A stretch of DNA of 64,000 nt from DASUFP01 sp036274495 (GTDB lineage Bacteria; Bacteroidota; Bacteroidia; AKYH767-A; OLB10): assembly GCA_036274495.1 (NCBI GenBank), contig DASUFP010000039.1, forward strand, positions 1 through 64,000. The letters are read 5' to 3'. Shown here piece after piece: positions 8,650 to 18,918 of the stretch. The translations under genes were made by a program, and so were the position numbers. The notes under the pieces were generated by a model. The model did not search any database. It saw only the letters and a program-made list of their open reading frames with translations, and was not told the origin of the DNA. Each line of letters opens with the position of its first letter. Positions within the stretch are counted from its first letter, which is position 1.

Positions 8650-11600
8650 TTAATACTTCACAACTCTGAAAATATGTGCAGAACCGGCTGCTGTGACTTT
8701 AACCAGGTAGATGCCTGCTTTAACATCAGCTAAATTGAGTTCAATGGTCCTGTTGTCAGAAACAACATTTTCAACCTGATAATGCTTGCCAAGCAGATCA
8801 TACACTTCAACTACAGTGTTTGAAGGCAAATCATAGTCGGCATCAATTCTGACAGCACCCAGCGTCGGATTAGGATAGAGGATCAGGTGCTCTGATCCAT
8901 CAACCGGTGTGTTGATACCACGGGTTAAGTGCGCAGCACATTTGCCCGATGTTGAACTTGCATCACTTGCAGCGGATGAGGTCTGATTACCGTTGTAAGA
9001 AATAATCGTCCACGTAAGCTTCTGACCGTCAAACGGAATAATGAAGTCGCCTGCTCCGGGAGGGAATATTTCCGGTGAATTACCTGAGAATGCAGTGGGG
9101 CCGCCATCTGAATTCAGCACATTGTTCGGACCATGGGGCACATAAACAGTAGTATTGTTGTCGTTTACCCAATGGAAGCTTGCCAGGTAATTAAATCCTG
9201 ACGGGTGGTTGGTTACAGTGTCCACGCAATTCAGGAAGGCCTTGATTTTCTTGGTTCCGCCACCTTTCGGGTTGACATACAACTGACCGTTAACATAGGT
9301 AATTGAATAGTTTGCCGGCTGCGTGAGCACGAGGTTAGCAGGTATGATATTAAATACTCCTGCCTGATTACAACAACTTGAAGTGCTTAATGAATAGGTA
9401 GGGCCAGAAACAATTGTATTGACTCCTCCAGAAACAAAACCACTTATTGTAGAAGTATACGCCGGCTGCGGATCGCCTTTACTTATGTATTGCAAGTCAG
9501 CTGTAACTGTCAGAGGTGCGGGAGTAACATTTAATGTTCCATTTACAAACTGTAATGTATAGTTTGAAGGAGTAGCCAGGGTAAATCCTGACGGGTGAAT
9601 AGAATAGGTGCCGGCAGGATAAATCATTGACACCGGATTATTCAGGTTGTTGTACACCGTATAAGTAGGAGTGCCGGTAAACAGTGTAGCTGTGCTGTCA
9701 GCAAACTTATATCCTCCTCCATGATATGTGAAGGATGGTGCCGTACCATAAGGCGCCGATTTATTATCGGCGGTGATAGTAAGCGTGGCCGGTAATACCG
9801 TTAGGCTGCCCAGGTTATACGTAATCTCGAAGTTATTCGACAGCAATGCGGCCGGTGCCATTATGTGTGTTCCAACTGTGTATCCGGTAATTAATGTTAT
9901 CGGGTGGAACACTTCGATGGTATCACCTATTGGTGCCGTATAATCGCCCTCATCGAAAATGATTACGATATCAGCCGAACTTGTATCGCCGGTAGTTGCA
10001 CTGTTAACAATTGGGGATCCGCTGACTACAGAGCGCTGGTTGATGGTTGCAGTACCACTGACTACAGAACGCTGACTGACTACTGATCGCTGATTGGCAA
10101 GCGGTCCGGCACCATATAAGGTTGAATTTGCCGAATCGATCTGATATTGGAAGATTGACTGAGGAGCAATATCAATAATCTTAGTGGTATCATATGTAAA
10201 TCCGCTTACCACCGAACGCTGACTTACAACAGAACGCTGGCTCACAACCGAACGCTGACTAACCATGAAACTGAGGTTGAGCAGATCGGCACTGACAACC
10301 GAACGCTGATTGACGAATATCTTATCGTCGACCATTGCTACAGCATCTGACATTGCGTTTTTGTGCAAGGCAACCAGGTTGTTCAGGAAGGTAGCCTGAT
10401 CACCCGGAGCAATATTGGAAGTTACATAGTCGTAATCGTATCCCAGATTTAATCCGTCAATTTCATCACCATACGTAATAGTAGTGTCGTGTGGTGTGAT
10501 TACCAGCGGCATCTGATTAATGGATAACAGTCCGTTTACGAATTCATAATTGAAGAATGTATTGTATCCGGTATCAACTACGGTTGCCGCAGGATTTATG
10601 AAATATATTCCGACATTACTCAGGTTGGTGGCGGGAGTTGTATAAACAATCGGGGTTAATCCCAGCTGTGCATAGGTATAACCGGAACTTGCGAGCGGCA
10701 CACCGTCAACAAGAATGGTTGATGTGAATGCGGGCAGTGCTTCCCCATACAATTTCGTTTTATTATCGGCTGTTATTGTAACATTTTTCTTGACCGGAGA
10801 GAAGAAGTATAATGTATCGGAATTCCCGCCATCGTTAATAAATGGAACAATAGGCGGAGTATATACATATACCGGATAGTTTCCGAAGAATGTCGGGAAT
10901 TGTGCATTTATAGAATTTGTAGAAACAAAATTAGTGGGAAGTGTATCGCCGTTAAAGATGATTACAGATTGTGTTGTAAAGAAATTTCCCTCAACAGCCG
11001 CAGTGAGTACAATTGTTCCTGGGACAATAGTGGTATCCCAAACCAGAGCACTTGCTTGCGGGGTTGGTGCAGCAAAGGTGAGCATTGCATCAAATGGCCG
11101 TATGTATCCATTTCCGGTTGTGTAATCAAATCCGGGATCACCAAGATCCAATGCTGTGCTGTTTATTAACGACTTAACTTCTGAAGGAGTCATTGTAGCG
11201 CCATAAAATTTCATTTTTGCGCTCTTCAACAATGCTCCAACACCTGCCGCATGTGGTGCTGCAGCCGATGTGCCAAAGAAGTTGGGGAAGAGGTCGCCGT
11301 CGACATTAGGGCCACCCATTTGTACTGTTGTATTACCGCCATTGGGGGCAATGATATCCGGCTTAGATCTTACAACTCCATTTACCGGTGTTCCACCGCG
11401 TGATGAAAAGTTTTGTGCTGGAGGACTAAATGATCCGCCATAAGCCGGTGTATTATCAAAGTTAACAGCACCAACTGTAATGGCACTATTTGCATTGGCT
11501 TGTCCTACAATTGTAGAGGTACCGGTTGCGTATTCATCGAACGAAAGCTCACCGCGGAATACTAATATTTTAATGTTTGAATTAATTGTTCCGGCGGCAC

Positions 11601-14600
11601 GAACCACAACAATGTTCGCCTGAACCGGGACTGTTCCGGGAACTATGAAAGGAAGCACTTCAAACGGGTCGCTTCCAAGGTTATTCCTGTTAAAGCCAAA
11701 ATACTGGGTACCGAATTTATTGGTAAGGTAAATATCATAATCGGTAAGAGATCCTGTTGTAGTCTGACCCAGCGAATAAATGGAGTCCTGCCATTGCAGC
11801 ACCACGGTGTAACTGCCTGGTGGCAGTGTAACACTTAACAAATTATCACCTCCGCCAAAGTCGTGTGCTGTACCTGCGAGACCTAATGGTGCAGCCATAG
11901 GATTATAAACACTCTGATAAGACTTTGAATCGAAGTTTCCGGCAGCGACAAAATAGGAGACTCCAAGGGATGAGACAGAATCTACTGCTTTGGCAACGAC
12001 ACCGTCCTGAAAAAACGGAGAAGTTAACCAGGTAATATCGTCTGCAATTACATTGCATCCATTTTGTGCGCACTGAATTATTCCCTGGGCCATGTCACCT
12101 TCACTGATTGTTCCGGTTCTGAATCCAAGTGTTGCACCGGGAGCCACATCGTGTACAACCTGCATCATTGCACGACCTTCGTCGGAGCGTGCACCATAGG
12201 GATATTCTTTGATAACCTGAACAGGAGTGGTGTGTCCGTAAGGATTACCTGCTCCTGGCAGATCGCCGTTTACAATGTCGGTTGCAGCCGGGTTACCTAA
12301 AACTGTATTATAGCTATCGGAAAGCACACAAACTTTCACACCTGTTCCATCAACATTAAATCCTTCTCTCACCAGATTTGTTCCTTGTGCGCTATCACCC
12401 TGAGTCAATGCAACACCGCTATTAATGATTGACGGATAAACAGGGCGAACGTAGTTTATCATACTGACGGCCGGTGGTAATGCGAGGTTAATCAGGTTTG
12501 CTATCGGATATCTGCCGGTAATGATCAGCGGGTTGAGTCCGTTTGGAATGGTGTCGGTGAGGCCATAACCGGGTTGGTTATAAACGAGGTTGAAGACGTT
12601 TTGGGTCTGACCTTCTTTGGTAATAATTTCGATGTAAACGCTATCGCCGGCAAAGAAATAAACATCATTAATGGTATCTGATCCCACCACATAATTCAGG
12701 TAAAGCGAACTCAGTTCACAACCCAATACACCATAATCTTTACCACCTGCGCAGGGAGTATAGTAGGGAAGAATACAGGGGCCCTCTTCAATTACAACTG
12801 TATCGGTTGAAGTACATCCGTTTGAAGGGTCTGTTACTGTAAGTTGATAAGTCGCAATGCCATCTACAACAGGAGTTGCGGTATTTTCACCTGATACGAA
12901 ACTTCCGGCTCCTGAGGTAGTCCAGGCAAAATCAACACCTGAAGTTGGTGAAGAACCGGAAAGCGGCACCTGCAAAATAGTGCATGTTAAAGCGTTCCCG
13001 GGACCTGCTTCTGCTCCGGGAGCTGTAATATTTGAACCAACGGAAGCATTGTCAGTTGCTGTGCAGCCGTTTGACGGATCAGTAACGACCAATGTATATG
13101 TGCCGGCAGCATTTACTGTTGGAGTTGCACTTGTATTACCCGAAACAATTCCCGGACCGCTCCAGCTAAAAGAAGCTCCGCTTGTTACAGATGAACCATC
13201 GAGTGATAAAGAAGTCAGCGTACAGGTGAGCGTTTTGTCCGAGCCGGCATTTGCATCAGGCGGTGTGTTGTTTAAACTTACATCTGCCTGATCGGTTGAG
13301 GTGCATCCGTTAACAGGATTGGTTACTATTAAAGTATATGTTCCTGCAGCATTTACAGTTGGAGTAGCGGAGGTATTTCCCGAATCAATTCCGGGACCGC
13401 TCCAGCTATAGGAAACGCCTCCTGTAGATGACGAACCGTCCAACGTTAAGCTTGTTGTTGTACACGTGAGTGCCTTATCGAGCCCGGCATTTGCTCCTGG
13501 AGCTGTATTATTTAAACTTACATCCGCCTGATCGGTTGAGGTACACCCGTTAACAGGATTGGTAACTACCAACGTATACGTTCCGGTAGCATTAACAGTT
13601 GGAGTTGCACTTGTATTCCCTGAAACAATTCCGGGACCGCTCCAGCTATAGGAGACGCCTCCGGTAGATGATGAGCCGTTCAACGTTACGCTTGTTGTGG
13701 TACAGGTAAGTGTTTTATCAAGTCCCGCATTTGCTCCGGGAACAGTGTTATTCTGATTTACAACAGCCTGATCGGTAGAAGTACAGCCGTTAACCGGATT
13801 GGTAACAACCAGCGTATAGGTGCCAATGGCATTGACTGTTGGAGTAGCGGAGGTATTTCCCGAAACAATTCCGGGGCCGCTCCAGCTGTATGAAACGCCT
13901 CCGGTAGATGATGAGCCGTCTAATGTTAAACTGGTTGTTGTGCAGGTAAGTGTTTTATCAAGTCCTGCATTTGCTCCGGGAACAGTGTTGTTCTGATTAA
14001 CAACGGCCTGATCAGTAGAAGTACAGCCGTTAACCGGATTGGTAACTACAAGTGTATATGTGCCAATGGCATTTACTGTTGGAGTGGCGGATGTGTTTCC
14101 CGAGACAATTCCCGGACCGCTCCAGCTGTACGAAACACCTCCGGTAGGTGATGAGCCGTCTAATATTAAACTGGTTGCTGTGCAGGTAAGTGTTTTATCG
14201 AGCCCTGCATTAGCGCCGGGAGGAGTGGTATTTGAGGTAACAACCGCCTGATCGGTTGCAGTGCATCCATTATTATCAACAGTCACAGTATATGTTCCTG
14301 TTGCATTGACAGTAGGTGTTGCAGTATTGCCGCCGGAAACAATTCCGGGGCCTGTCCAGCTGTAAGTAACACCGGGAGTAGTTGATGAACCGCTCAGTTG
14401 TAAAGAGGTTGTTGTGCAATTGAGAATTTTGTCGGGACCCGCATTAGCATTTGGCGTGGTACATAAAATAGGAGGAACAAAATTGACTGTTACACCGCTA
14501 TTCAATATCACTTGTGTTCCGCTCCAAAAGGCACCGAACACTTCAGTGGTACCGGTACCCGAACCCATGTAAATTGCAGAATAAGGGGCATACACTGTTC

Positions 14601-15498
14601 CGTTCCAGCGTGTACCCCCGCCATTTCCGTTTGATATTGAAAATGCGTTAGGTCCTGCTCCGTGTGTTTCCAGAAAAATTCTGGCGGCACTTCCGCCATT
14701 TATAAGTGAAGAACTGAATTTACCAAGATCTACATTCCCGTAAACAAAAATCCGAAACGTTCCTGTGGCAGAATTCAGAAAATTAAATTTGAATGTATTT
14801 GAGTTACCGGTGTTTGTAATGGCATTAAAAACATAAACACCGGGTCCTGAGAAAGTGATTGTCTTGTTTCCTGATAACGTCATATTGTTATAGGAGCCGG
14901 GGGTAATTGTAGTTGTTCCTGTGATATTAGTAGATCCGATAGCAGGGAATACATTAGGTGTTGGAAGCGATGGAAGCACAGGGAGATTAGGAGTACCAAC
15001 AGAAAGTGTACCTCCGGGTGTAGGACCTGAATACGTTGTGCCGGGAGAATGAGTAACATTTCCGACAATGGTTCCGCTGCTGATGCTGATATTTCCGGCG
15101 GCATCCACATTTCCGCCAACATATACACCTGAAGCTATATCAATTGCATTACCGGTAGTGCCGATGTTTGCGGCTGAAAGGTTTCCGCCAATCGTATGAC
15201 TGCTTGAAAATTGGATTCTGCCTCTGCTGTGCACAGAACTTCCGATGCTGGTATTACCCGAAGAGGTCACCAGCACATAACTTCCAATCATTCCTGAAGG
15301 AATAGAAATGGAAGATGAGATATCAACAGCATAACCGGGTGCAGCAGGAACTGTTGATACAGCTCCGGGAACAGTACCGTTACCTGCAAAAACTACGTAA
15401 TCGGTCATTTGAGTCTGAGCAAATACTGCAGTCAACGGCAGGCATAGCACAACAGACATTACGGCCAAAAGCCGTTTCAACTTTTGAAACTGTTTCAT
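8650..15498 (-). CDS. Giant secreted subtilase-like T9SS protein with Ig and MBG repeats
   Basis: The protein has 2282 residues. Signal peptide 1-27; an N-terminal parallel-beta region (to about 340) with repeated ISSG/IGG motifs; seven or so ~80-residue Ig-like repeats (about 343-906); and a subtilisin-type S8 domain at about 1050-1470. Its catalytic Asp is in VCVLSDSYN (~1059) and its Ser in GTSAAAPHAAG (~1409). The usual HGTH block is replaced by DEGRAMMQVVHDVAPG (~1105-1120). MBG-like domains (ITADNK...YG) follow at about 1570-2085, interrupted by QRSVVS repeats, then a T9SS sorting domain (LYPNPTLGAV...). Probably a surface adhesin/protease; whether the protease is active is unclear. Confidence 0.85.
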   Translation of the reverse strand: MKQFQKLKRLLAVMSVVLCLPLTAVFAQTQMTDYVVFAGNGTVPGAVSTVPAAPGYAVDISSSISIPSGMIGSYVLVTSSGNTSIGSSVHSRGRIQFSSSHTIGGNLSAANIGTTGNAIDIASGVYVGGNVDAAGNISISSGTIVGNVTHSPGTTYSGPTPGGTLSVGTPNLPVLPSLPTPNVFPAIGSTNITGTTTITPGSYNNMTLSGNKTITFSGPGVYVFNAITNTGNSNTFKFNFLNSATGTFRIFVYGNVDLGKFSSSLINGGSAARIFLETHGAGPNAFSISNGNGGGTRWNGTVYAPYSAIYMGSGTGTTEVFGAFWSGTQVILNSGVTVNFVPPILCTTPNANAGPDKILNCTTTSLQLSGSSTTPGVTYSWTGPGIVSGGNTATPTVNATGTYTVTVDNNGCTATDQAVVTSNTTPPGANAGLDKTLTCTATSLILDGSSPTGGVSYSWSGPGIVSGNTSATPTVNAIGTYTLVVTNPVNGCTSTDQAVVNQNNTVPGANAGLDKTLTCTTTSLTLDGSSSTGGVSYSWSGPGIVSGNTSATPTVNAIGTYTLVVTNPVNGCTSTDQAVVNQNNTVPGANAGLDKTLTCTTTSVTLNGSSSTGGVSYSWSGPGIVSGNTSATPTVNATGTYTLVVTNPVNGCTSTDQADVSLNNTAPGANAGLDKALTCTTTSLTLDGSSSTGGVSYSWSGPGIDSGNTSATPTVNAAGTYTLIVTNPVNGCTSTDQADVSLNNTPPDANAGSDKTLTCTLTSLSLDGSSVTSGASFSWSGPGIVSGNTSATPTVNAAGTYTLVVTDPSNGCTATDNASVGSNITAPGAEAGPGNALTCTILQVPLSGSSPTSGVDFAWTTSGAGSFVSGENTATPVVDGIATYQLTVTDPSNGCTSTDTVVIEEGPCILPYYTPCAGGKDYGVLGCELSSLYLNYVVGSDTINDVYFFAGDSVYIEIITKEGQTQNVFNLVYNQPGYGLTDTIPNGLNPLIITGRYPIANLINLALPPAVSMINYVRPVYPSIINSGVALTQGDSAQGTNLVREGFNVDGTGVKVCVLSDSYNTVLGNPAATDIVNGDLPGAGNPYGHTTPVQVIKEYPYGARSDEGRAMMQVVHDVAPGATLGFRTGTISEGDMAQGIIQCAQNGCNVIADDITWLTSPFFQDGVVAKAVDSVSSLGVSYFVAAGNFDSKSYQSVYNPMAAPLGLAGTAHDFGGGDNLLSVTLPPGSYTVVLQWQDSIYSLGQTTTGSLTDYDIYLTNKFGTQYFGFNRNNLGSDPFEVLPFIVPGTVPVQANIVVVRAAGTINSNIKILVFRGELSFDEYATGTSTIVGQANANSAITVGAVNFDNTPAYGGSFSPPAQNFSSRGGTPVNGVVRSKPDIIAPNGGNTTVQMGGPNVDGDLFPNFFGTSAAAPHAAGVGALLKSAKMKFYGATMTPSEVKSLINSTALDLGDPGFDYTTGNGYIRPFDAMLTFAAPTPQASALVWDTTIVPGTIVLTAAVEGNFFTTQSVIIFNGDTLPTNFVSTNSINAQFPTFFGNYPVYVYTPPIVPFINDGGNSDTLYFFSPVKKNVTITADNKTKLYGEALPAFTSTILVDGVPLASSGYTYAQLGLTPIVYTTPATNLSNVGIYFINPAATVVDTGYNTFFNYEFVNGLLSINQMPLVITPHDTTITYGDEIDGLNLGYDYDYVTSNIAPGDQATFLNNLVALHKNAMSDAVAMVDDKIFVNQRSVVSADLLNLSFMVSQRSVVSQRSVVSQRSVVSGFTYDTTKIIDIAPQSIFQYQIDSANSTLYGAGPLANQRSVVSQRSVVSGTATINQRSVVSGSPIVNSATTGDTSSADIVIIFDEGDYTAPIGDTIEVFHPITLITGYTVGTHIMAPAALLSNNFEITYNLGSLTVLPATLTITADNKSAPYGTAPSFTYHGGGYKFADSTATLFTGTPTYTVYNNLNNPVSMIYPAGTYSIHPSGFTLATPSNYTLQFVNGTLNVTPAPLTVTADLQYISKGDPQPAYTSTISGFVSGGVNTIVSGPTYSLSTSSCCNQAGVFNIIPANLVLTQPANYSITYVNGQLYVNPKGGGTKKIKAFLNCVDTVTNHPSGFNYLASFHWVNDNNTTVYVPHGPNNVLNSDGGPTAFSGNSPEIFPPGAGDFIIPFDGQKLTWTIISYNGNQTSSAASDASSTSGKCAAHLTRGINTPVDGSEHLILYPNPTLGAVRIDADYDLPSNTVVEVYDLLGKHYQVENVVSDNRTIELNLADVKAGIYLVKVTAAGSAHIFRVVKY
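10018..10312 (-). repeat. Seven QRSVVS hexapeptide repeats within an MBG region
   Basis: Seven copies of QRSVVS (one alone, three in tandem, two in tandem, one alone) lie within about 95 residues of the giant secreted protein, encoded by slightly diverged 18-bp units. They interrupt an MBG-type segment (about residues 1729-1826). Synonymous differences between copies show selection on the peptide rather than very recent DNA slippage. Confidence 0.8.
12780..14470 (-). repeat. Tandem ~240-bp repeats encoding Ig-like domains
   Basis: Near-identical units at exactly 240-bp spacing encode ~80-residue Ig-like modules (GLDKTLTC ... SWSGPGI ... GTYTLVVTNP). The segment that begins ggattggta recurs at about 13315, 13555, 13795 and 14035. 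High identity suggests recent duplication or gene conversion and makes copy number likely to vary. Confidence 0.9.
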
Positions 15499-15993
15499 GG
15501 GGTTTTGGGGGGGATTGAAATTTGAAACTATTAGGGGGTCACTTTTACGGAGATGACTAAGTGTTCAATGGTTTTGTTGAAGGGGAAGCAAGTTAACAAA
15601 TTTTTCAAAAAATCCACTATATTTTTTGATGAATCGTGGTTATTATATGATTAATAATCAATCTATTCGTGGTAAAATATTGGATTTAAATAATCTGACC
15701 TTTTCGCAAGTTGCTGACTTTCAATCATATAGTAATAGGCATGATTCCTCTTGTGCCAACAGCAAAAGTCTGAACAGTTTATTGAAATTGCATTTAAAAT
15801 ACTACAGGTTTTCCTGTACGACCCTATTTCTGAAGGGGTGAAAAATCAGGCTTGTGATGCCTTTCTGTGATTTCTAGGATTATCAATTGTCAGATGGAAT
15901 GTGAAGTCTGCTCCAGCCACATAGGGTTCAACTTCCAATAGGGGTAGTCTCAAACGGCATTTGAAAAGAGGACTGTGAGCTATGGTTTGCCGG
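15499..15993. other. 495-bp intergenic region without a supported gene
   Basis: It separates two T9SS-protein genes on the minus strand. A 71-codon open frame on the plus strand (15626-15841) has no recognisable motif and atypical composition, so I do not call it. No clear promoter, tRNA or repeat was seen; the promoter of the giant secreted protein presumably lies at its left end. Confidence 0.5.
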
Positions 15994-16974
15994 TCAATTT
16001 CCAATTTTCACAAATCTGGAGAACTGCTGATATATTGGACCTTTCACCATAACTGTATACGCTCCAGGCTTCAACATTGAAATATTCACTTCTGCATTAT
16101 TGTCAGTAGCGGCACTGTTTAAAACGATCCGGCCGGAGAGATCTGATATTTGGATTTGTGTATTTACATCCATAACAAAACCCCACAATTTGATTTGGTT
16201 CGATGCCGGATTGGGATATAGGTGCAATTTGTTTATAACTGCCAGTTCATTTATGCCTGTCTCAACGCCGCAATCCTGCGGATCGGTGGATACACAAATG
16301 TCATCAATGAGATAGTATGCATAATTAGAAGAGGGATCACCCAACACAACTGTTGTATTGGCGTCGTCAAAATAATTACCAATACCAATATGAGTATATG
16401 CAGAGTCGGCAATAAATGATCCGGATATTTGAGTCCAGTTAACGGAATCGGAAATGACCGCGGTTGTAAATACGTGTCCGTTGTTGAGAGCGGTGTCGGG
16501 GTTAAACATACTATGAGGTGCAGTAGTAAAACGCACTCCCAGTTTATCAGATGAATGGGTTGCCAGCAATTGTTCAACACTGCAAACCCATAGCGAAACA
16601 AAATATTGCTGACCGGGCACCAGTGGCTGCTGGAGTTCGCGCCCTACAAACTCACGTGAGTTAGCTGCAAAATCGGCGAATGTAAACAGACCAATATATG
16701 CCTGCCCGGAATGAGGCACCTGAAATCCCCTGCTGTTAAATGGGGTGCCGAACATAGGGTTAGGAATATTGGCGCAACTGTGATAGTAATCAGGTGTGGT
16801 TGCCCATGTACTCCACCCATCTGCTTTATCGACCTGATTAATTTGTGTCGGACAACTGTTGTTGATTTCGAATCCCGGATTGGGTACCAGGTTTTGTGAA
16901 GCCGCCTCCTTGCCTGAAAGTATGAGGCAACAAACAATCAAATAAAAACTTTTCATCAGCAGGGGTTTCTTCAA
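15994..16974 (-). CDS. Secreted T9SS sorting-domain protein with lectin-like N-terminus
   Basis: The protein has 326 residues. It has a signal peptide (MKSFYLIVCCLILSGKEAASQ). A galactose-binding-like domain opening NLVPNPGFE covers about 28-230. It contains tryptophans and VPGQQYFVSLWVCSVEQ, a pattern common in surface proteins that bind glycans. The T9SS sorting domain begins LHLYPNPASNQIKLWG at about 250 and ends FSRFVKIGN. The ligand is unknown. It is followed downstream on the same strand only by the chromosomal gap, so probably monocistronic. Confidence 0.82.
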   Translation of the reverse strand: MKKPLLMKSFYLIVCCLILSGKEAASQNLVPNPGFEINNSCPTQINQVDKADGWSTWATTPDYYHSCANIPNPMFGTPFNSRGFQVPHSGQAYIGLFTFADFAANSREFVGRELQQPLVPGQQYFVSLWVCSVEQLLATHSSDKLGVRFTTAPHSMFNPDTALNNGHVFTTAVISDSVNWTQISGSFIADSAYTHIGIGNYFDDANTTVVLGDPSSNYAYYLIDDICVSTDPQDCGVETGINELAVINKLHLYPNPASNQIKLWGFVMDVNTQIQISDLSGRIVLNSAATDNNAEVNISMLKPGAYTVMVKGPIYQQFSRFVKIGN

Positions 16975-17055
16975 AAATAAAGAATAGCCCCTTCATTACC
17001 AATACTTATCGCATATTGTCAAATGGAATTCAAATGTGCCACAAAACTTTTTGCT

Positions 17056-17565
17056 TTAAAACACATAACGAAAACTTAGGGCTCCATCAACATACATTGA
17101 GGCTCCACTATAAACATCAATAAATGGATGGATGTCAAGTCCGAGAGACAAAGGCGCATTGTTAAATTTATATTCCAATCCTAACACGCCGTCAATTCCC
17201 GGCACAACCGCTGAGGTGCCCTCATCTACTACATAAATATGTTCTCCCCGGTTTTTATAAACCCGGTAAGTGCCGTTGTAAGCAAAGAATCCCATGTGTA
17301 TTCCGGCTCCAGGATAAAAAGAGAGTCCTGCGGCACCTTTGATCGGGATATGGTGTTCATATAAACCGGTTACAACAAAACTGTGATAACCAAAACCTGC
17401 AATTCCTTCAATTGCATTTACAGAACCTAAAAAACTTTTAACCGAAATGCCGGAAGTATATCCTCCAAGGCGTAAACCAATGCCGGTTTTATAATCTTGT
17501 GCTTGTACAGAAGCTGTCGTAAAGAAGAGCGCAGCAAGTACTACTGTCATTTTTAGTTTTTTCAT
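17056..17565 (-). CDS. Small outer-membrane beta-barrel-like protein
   Basis: Signal peptide MKKLKMTVVLAALFFTTASVQAQ (start chosen at ATG 17565; the in-frame ATG at 17598 would add 11 residues before the signal peptide). The 147-residue mature part alternates short strands rich in Gly, Tyr and Phe (IGLRLGGYTSG, GFGYHSFVVTGLYEH) and ends ALSFRYVF, a C-terminal aromatic residue usual for outer-membrane barrels. Likely a small porin-like or lipid-binding barrel; no specific function seen. It lies 42 bp downstream of a similar barrel gene and is probably in the same transcript. Confidence 0.7.
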   Translation of the reverse strand: MKKLKMTVVLAALFFTTASVQAQDYKTGIGLRLGGYTSGISVKSFLGSVNAIEGIAGFGYHSFVVTGLYEHHIPIKGAAGLSFYPGAGIHMGFFAYNGTYRVYKNRGEHIYVVDEGTSAVVPGIDGVLGLEYKFNNAPLSLGLDIHPFIDVYSGASMYVDGALSFRYVF

Positions 17566-17607
17566 GTTGTTTAATTTTAGATTAGATATATTTATCAAAA
17601 GGGGTGT

Positions 17608-18207
17608 TTATCTGCCACCTCCCAAATCCCATGTTGCGCCAATTAAAATACGTGATGGTCTTTCCAGTGAGTAATTATCATTGTTCCCCGAATCAACAAT
17701 TCCTCCGTAGTGCGCATATATGCCAAGCCGCACAAATTTTACTCTTACACCCAGCCGGTATCCAAGTGCGTTTCTATTTAGATTCACATTTACAGCACCA
17801 ACATTTTTAGTGTAACTCATAAGGTAATTCCAGGAAGGTCCTCCCTCAATTGCAATTGCGGGTAAAATATTTAGTCCGCAAATAACAGGAACTTCAAGAG
17901 TCGTGAATTCAAAATCAGTTTGCGTATTCGGAGCTTCCTGATTTTCAGATTGTAGGTTACCTCTCAGGAAACTCGCCAATACCATGGGTCTTACATAAAT
18001 TCCCGGGCCATCAAAGCTGAGATAAGCACCGCCTTCAAATCCTTTTACAGAACTTAGGTCGGTTGAAACCTGAGAGAGTCCTTCGAGACGGACATAGTTG
18101 ATGGATGCGCCACCGGTTATTCCGGCAACCGGCGTTTGTGCATGAGTAGTCGCTGACAAAACGCAGCACATCAGCATCAATACTGAGTTGTGGAGTGCGG
18201 TTTTCAT
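17608..18207 (-). CDS. Outer-membrane beta-barrel (PorT-like) protein
   Basis: The protein has 199 residues with a signal peptide (MKTALHNSVLMLMCCVLSATTHAQ). The rest has amphipathic strands typical of the Bacteroidota outer_membrane_beta-barrel_2 family (GITGGASINYVRLEG, GFEGGAYLSF, YRLGVRVKFVRLGIYAHYGG). Members are 8-stranded barrels of unknown cargo. It is the first gene of a two-gene pair with the smaller barrel-like gene downstream. Confidence 0.72.
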   Translation of the reverse strand: MKTALHNSVLMLMCCVLSATTHAQTPVAGITGGASINYVRLEGLSQVSTDLSSVKGFEGGAYLSFDGPGIYVRPMVLASFLRGNLQSENQEAPNTQTDFEFTTLEVPVICGLNILPAIAIEGGPSWNYLMSYTKNVGAVNVNLNRNALGYRLGVRVKFVRLGIYAHYGGIVDSGNNDNYSLERPSRILIGATWDLGGGR

Positions 18208-18504
18208 TGGTTATAGGATTTTGTCTTGATTTAGAAGCCCAACAACCATGCCCTGCCCTATTTCAGAATTAACAAGCTGACCTGCATAATTTTAAATGCA
18301 AGTATCAACAGTCTGATTTCCCATTTTGGGAGATACATTTCCCTTTCCGGAACAGACTAACATCTATGATGCAACTTTTGAATCGGTTAAAAGCATCACC
18401 GTTTCAAAAGATGTTCAAATAATTCTGATGAAAAAATATGTCGGTTACAATTCGTCAACAGAAAAGTGACAACTGATTTTACTTAGAATTAAAAAATGTC
18501 AAAA

Positions 18505-18732
18505 TCAGTTTGTGCTGTAAGAAGAGGCTACAATTTTTTGTGTATGCGCTTCCTTATCCTTTTCGAAATAACGTATAAAATAAATTCCCGGAGAAACCTG
18601 AAATGGAATTTGGTTTGAGAAGTGTTTTGTGTTTAATACTTTTCTGTCGTATACATCATAACCCATGTATACGCTAGTGCAGGATGTTGATTTTTTCAAA
18701 TTCAAGAACGCGTTCATCGACTTAACCCACAA
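18505..18732 (-). pseudogene. Remnant of a T9SS sorting domain
   Basis: A 75-codon frame encodes YDVYDRKVLN and QVSPGIYFIRYF, which match the second half of a type IX sorting domain (IYDxxGRxV ... LxxGxYxVxV). It has no signal peptide, no YPNP start and no passenger domain. A secreted protein does not end up as only its sorting tail, so this is probably the 3' remnant of a lost gene. Upstream 18733-18850 and downstream 18208-18504 hold nothing else recognisable. Confidence 0.5.
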
Positions 18733-18918
18733 ATTTACTCCGACTAAACAATTGTGTTTGTTAAATGAAGATGGAAAAATTAATACTGGATTTATTCTGA
18801 ATGAATCCTCCGAAGAGTGTAATTGTCCGACAGATTAAAATGTATCCCCGATGATCGGTTTGCGAGAGTCATTTTATAAAAATCCCCTTACAATTTGCTG
18901 CCGGGGATTTGTGAGGTT

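Noticed and set aside
12780..14470. 240-bp periodic repeats as possible mobile or CRISPR-like DNA
   Set aside because: They encode in-frame Ig-like domains of one secreted protein; the period equals the domain length.
15626..15841. A 71-codon plus-strand open frame between two T9SS genes
   Set aside because: No recognisable domain, odd composition and no promoter pattern; likely chance.
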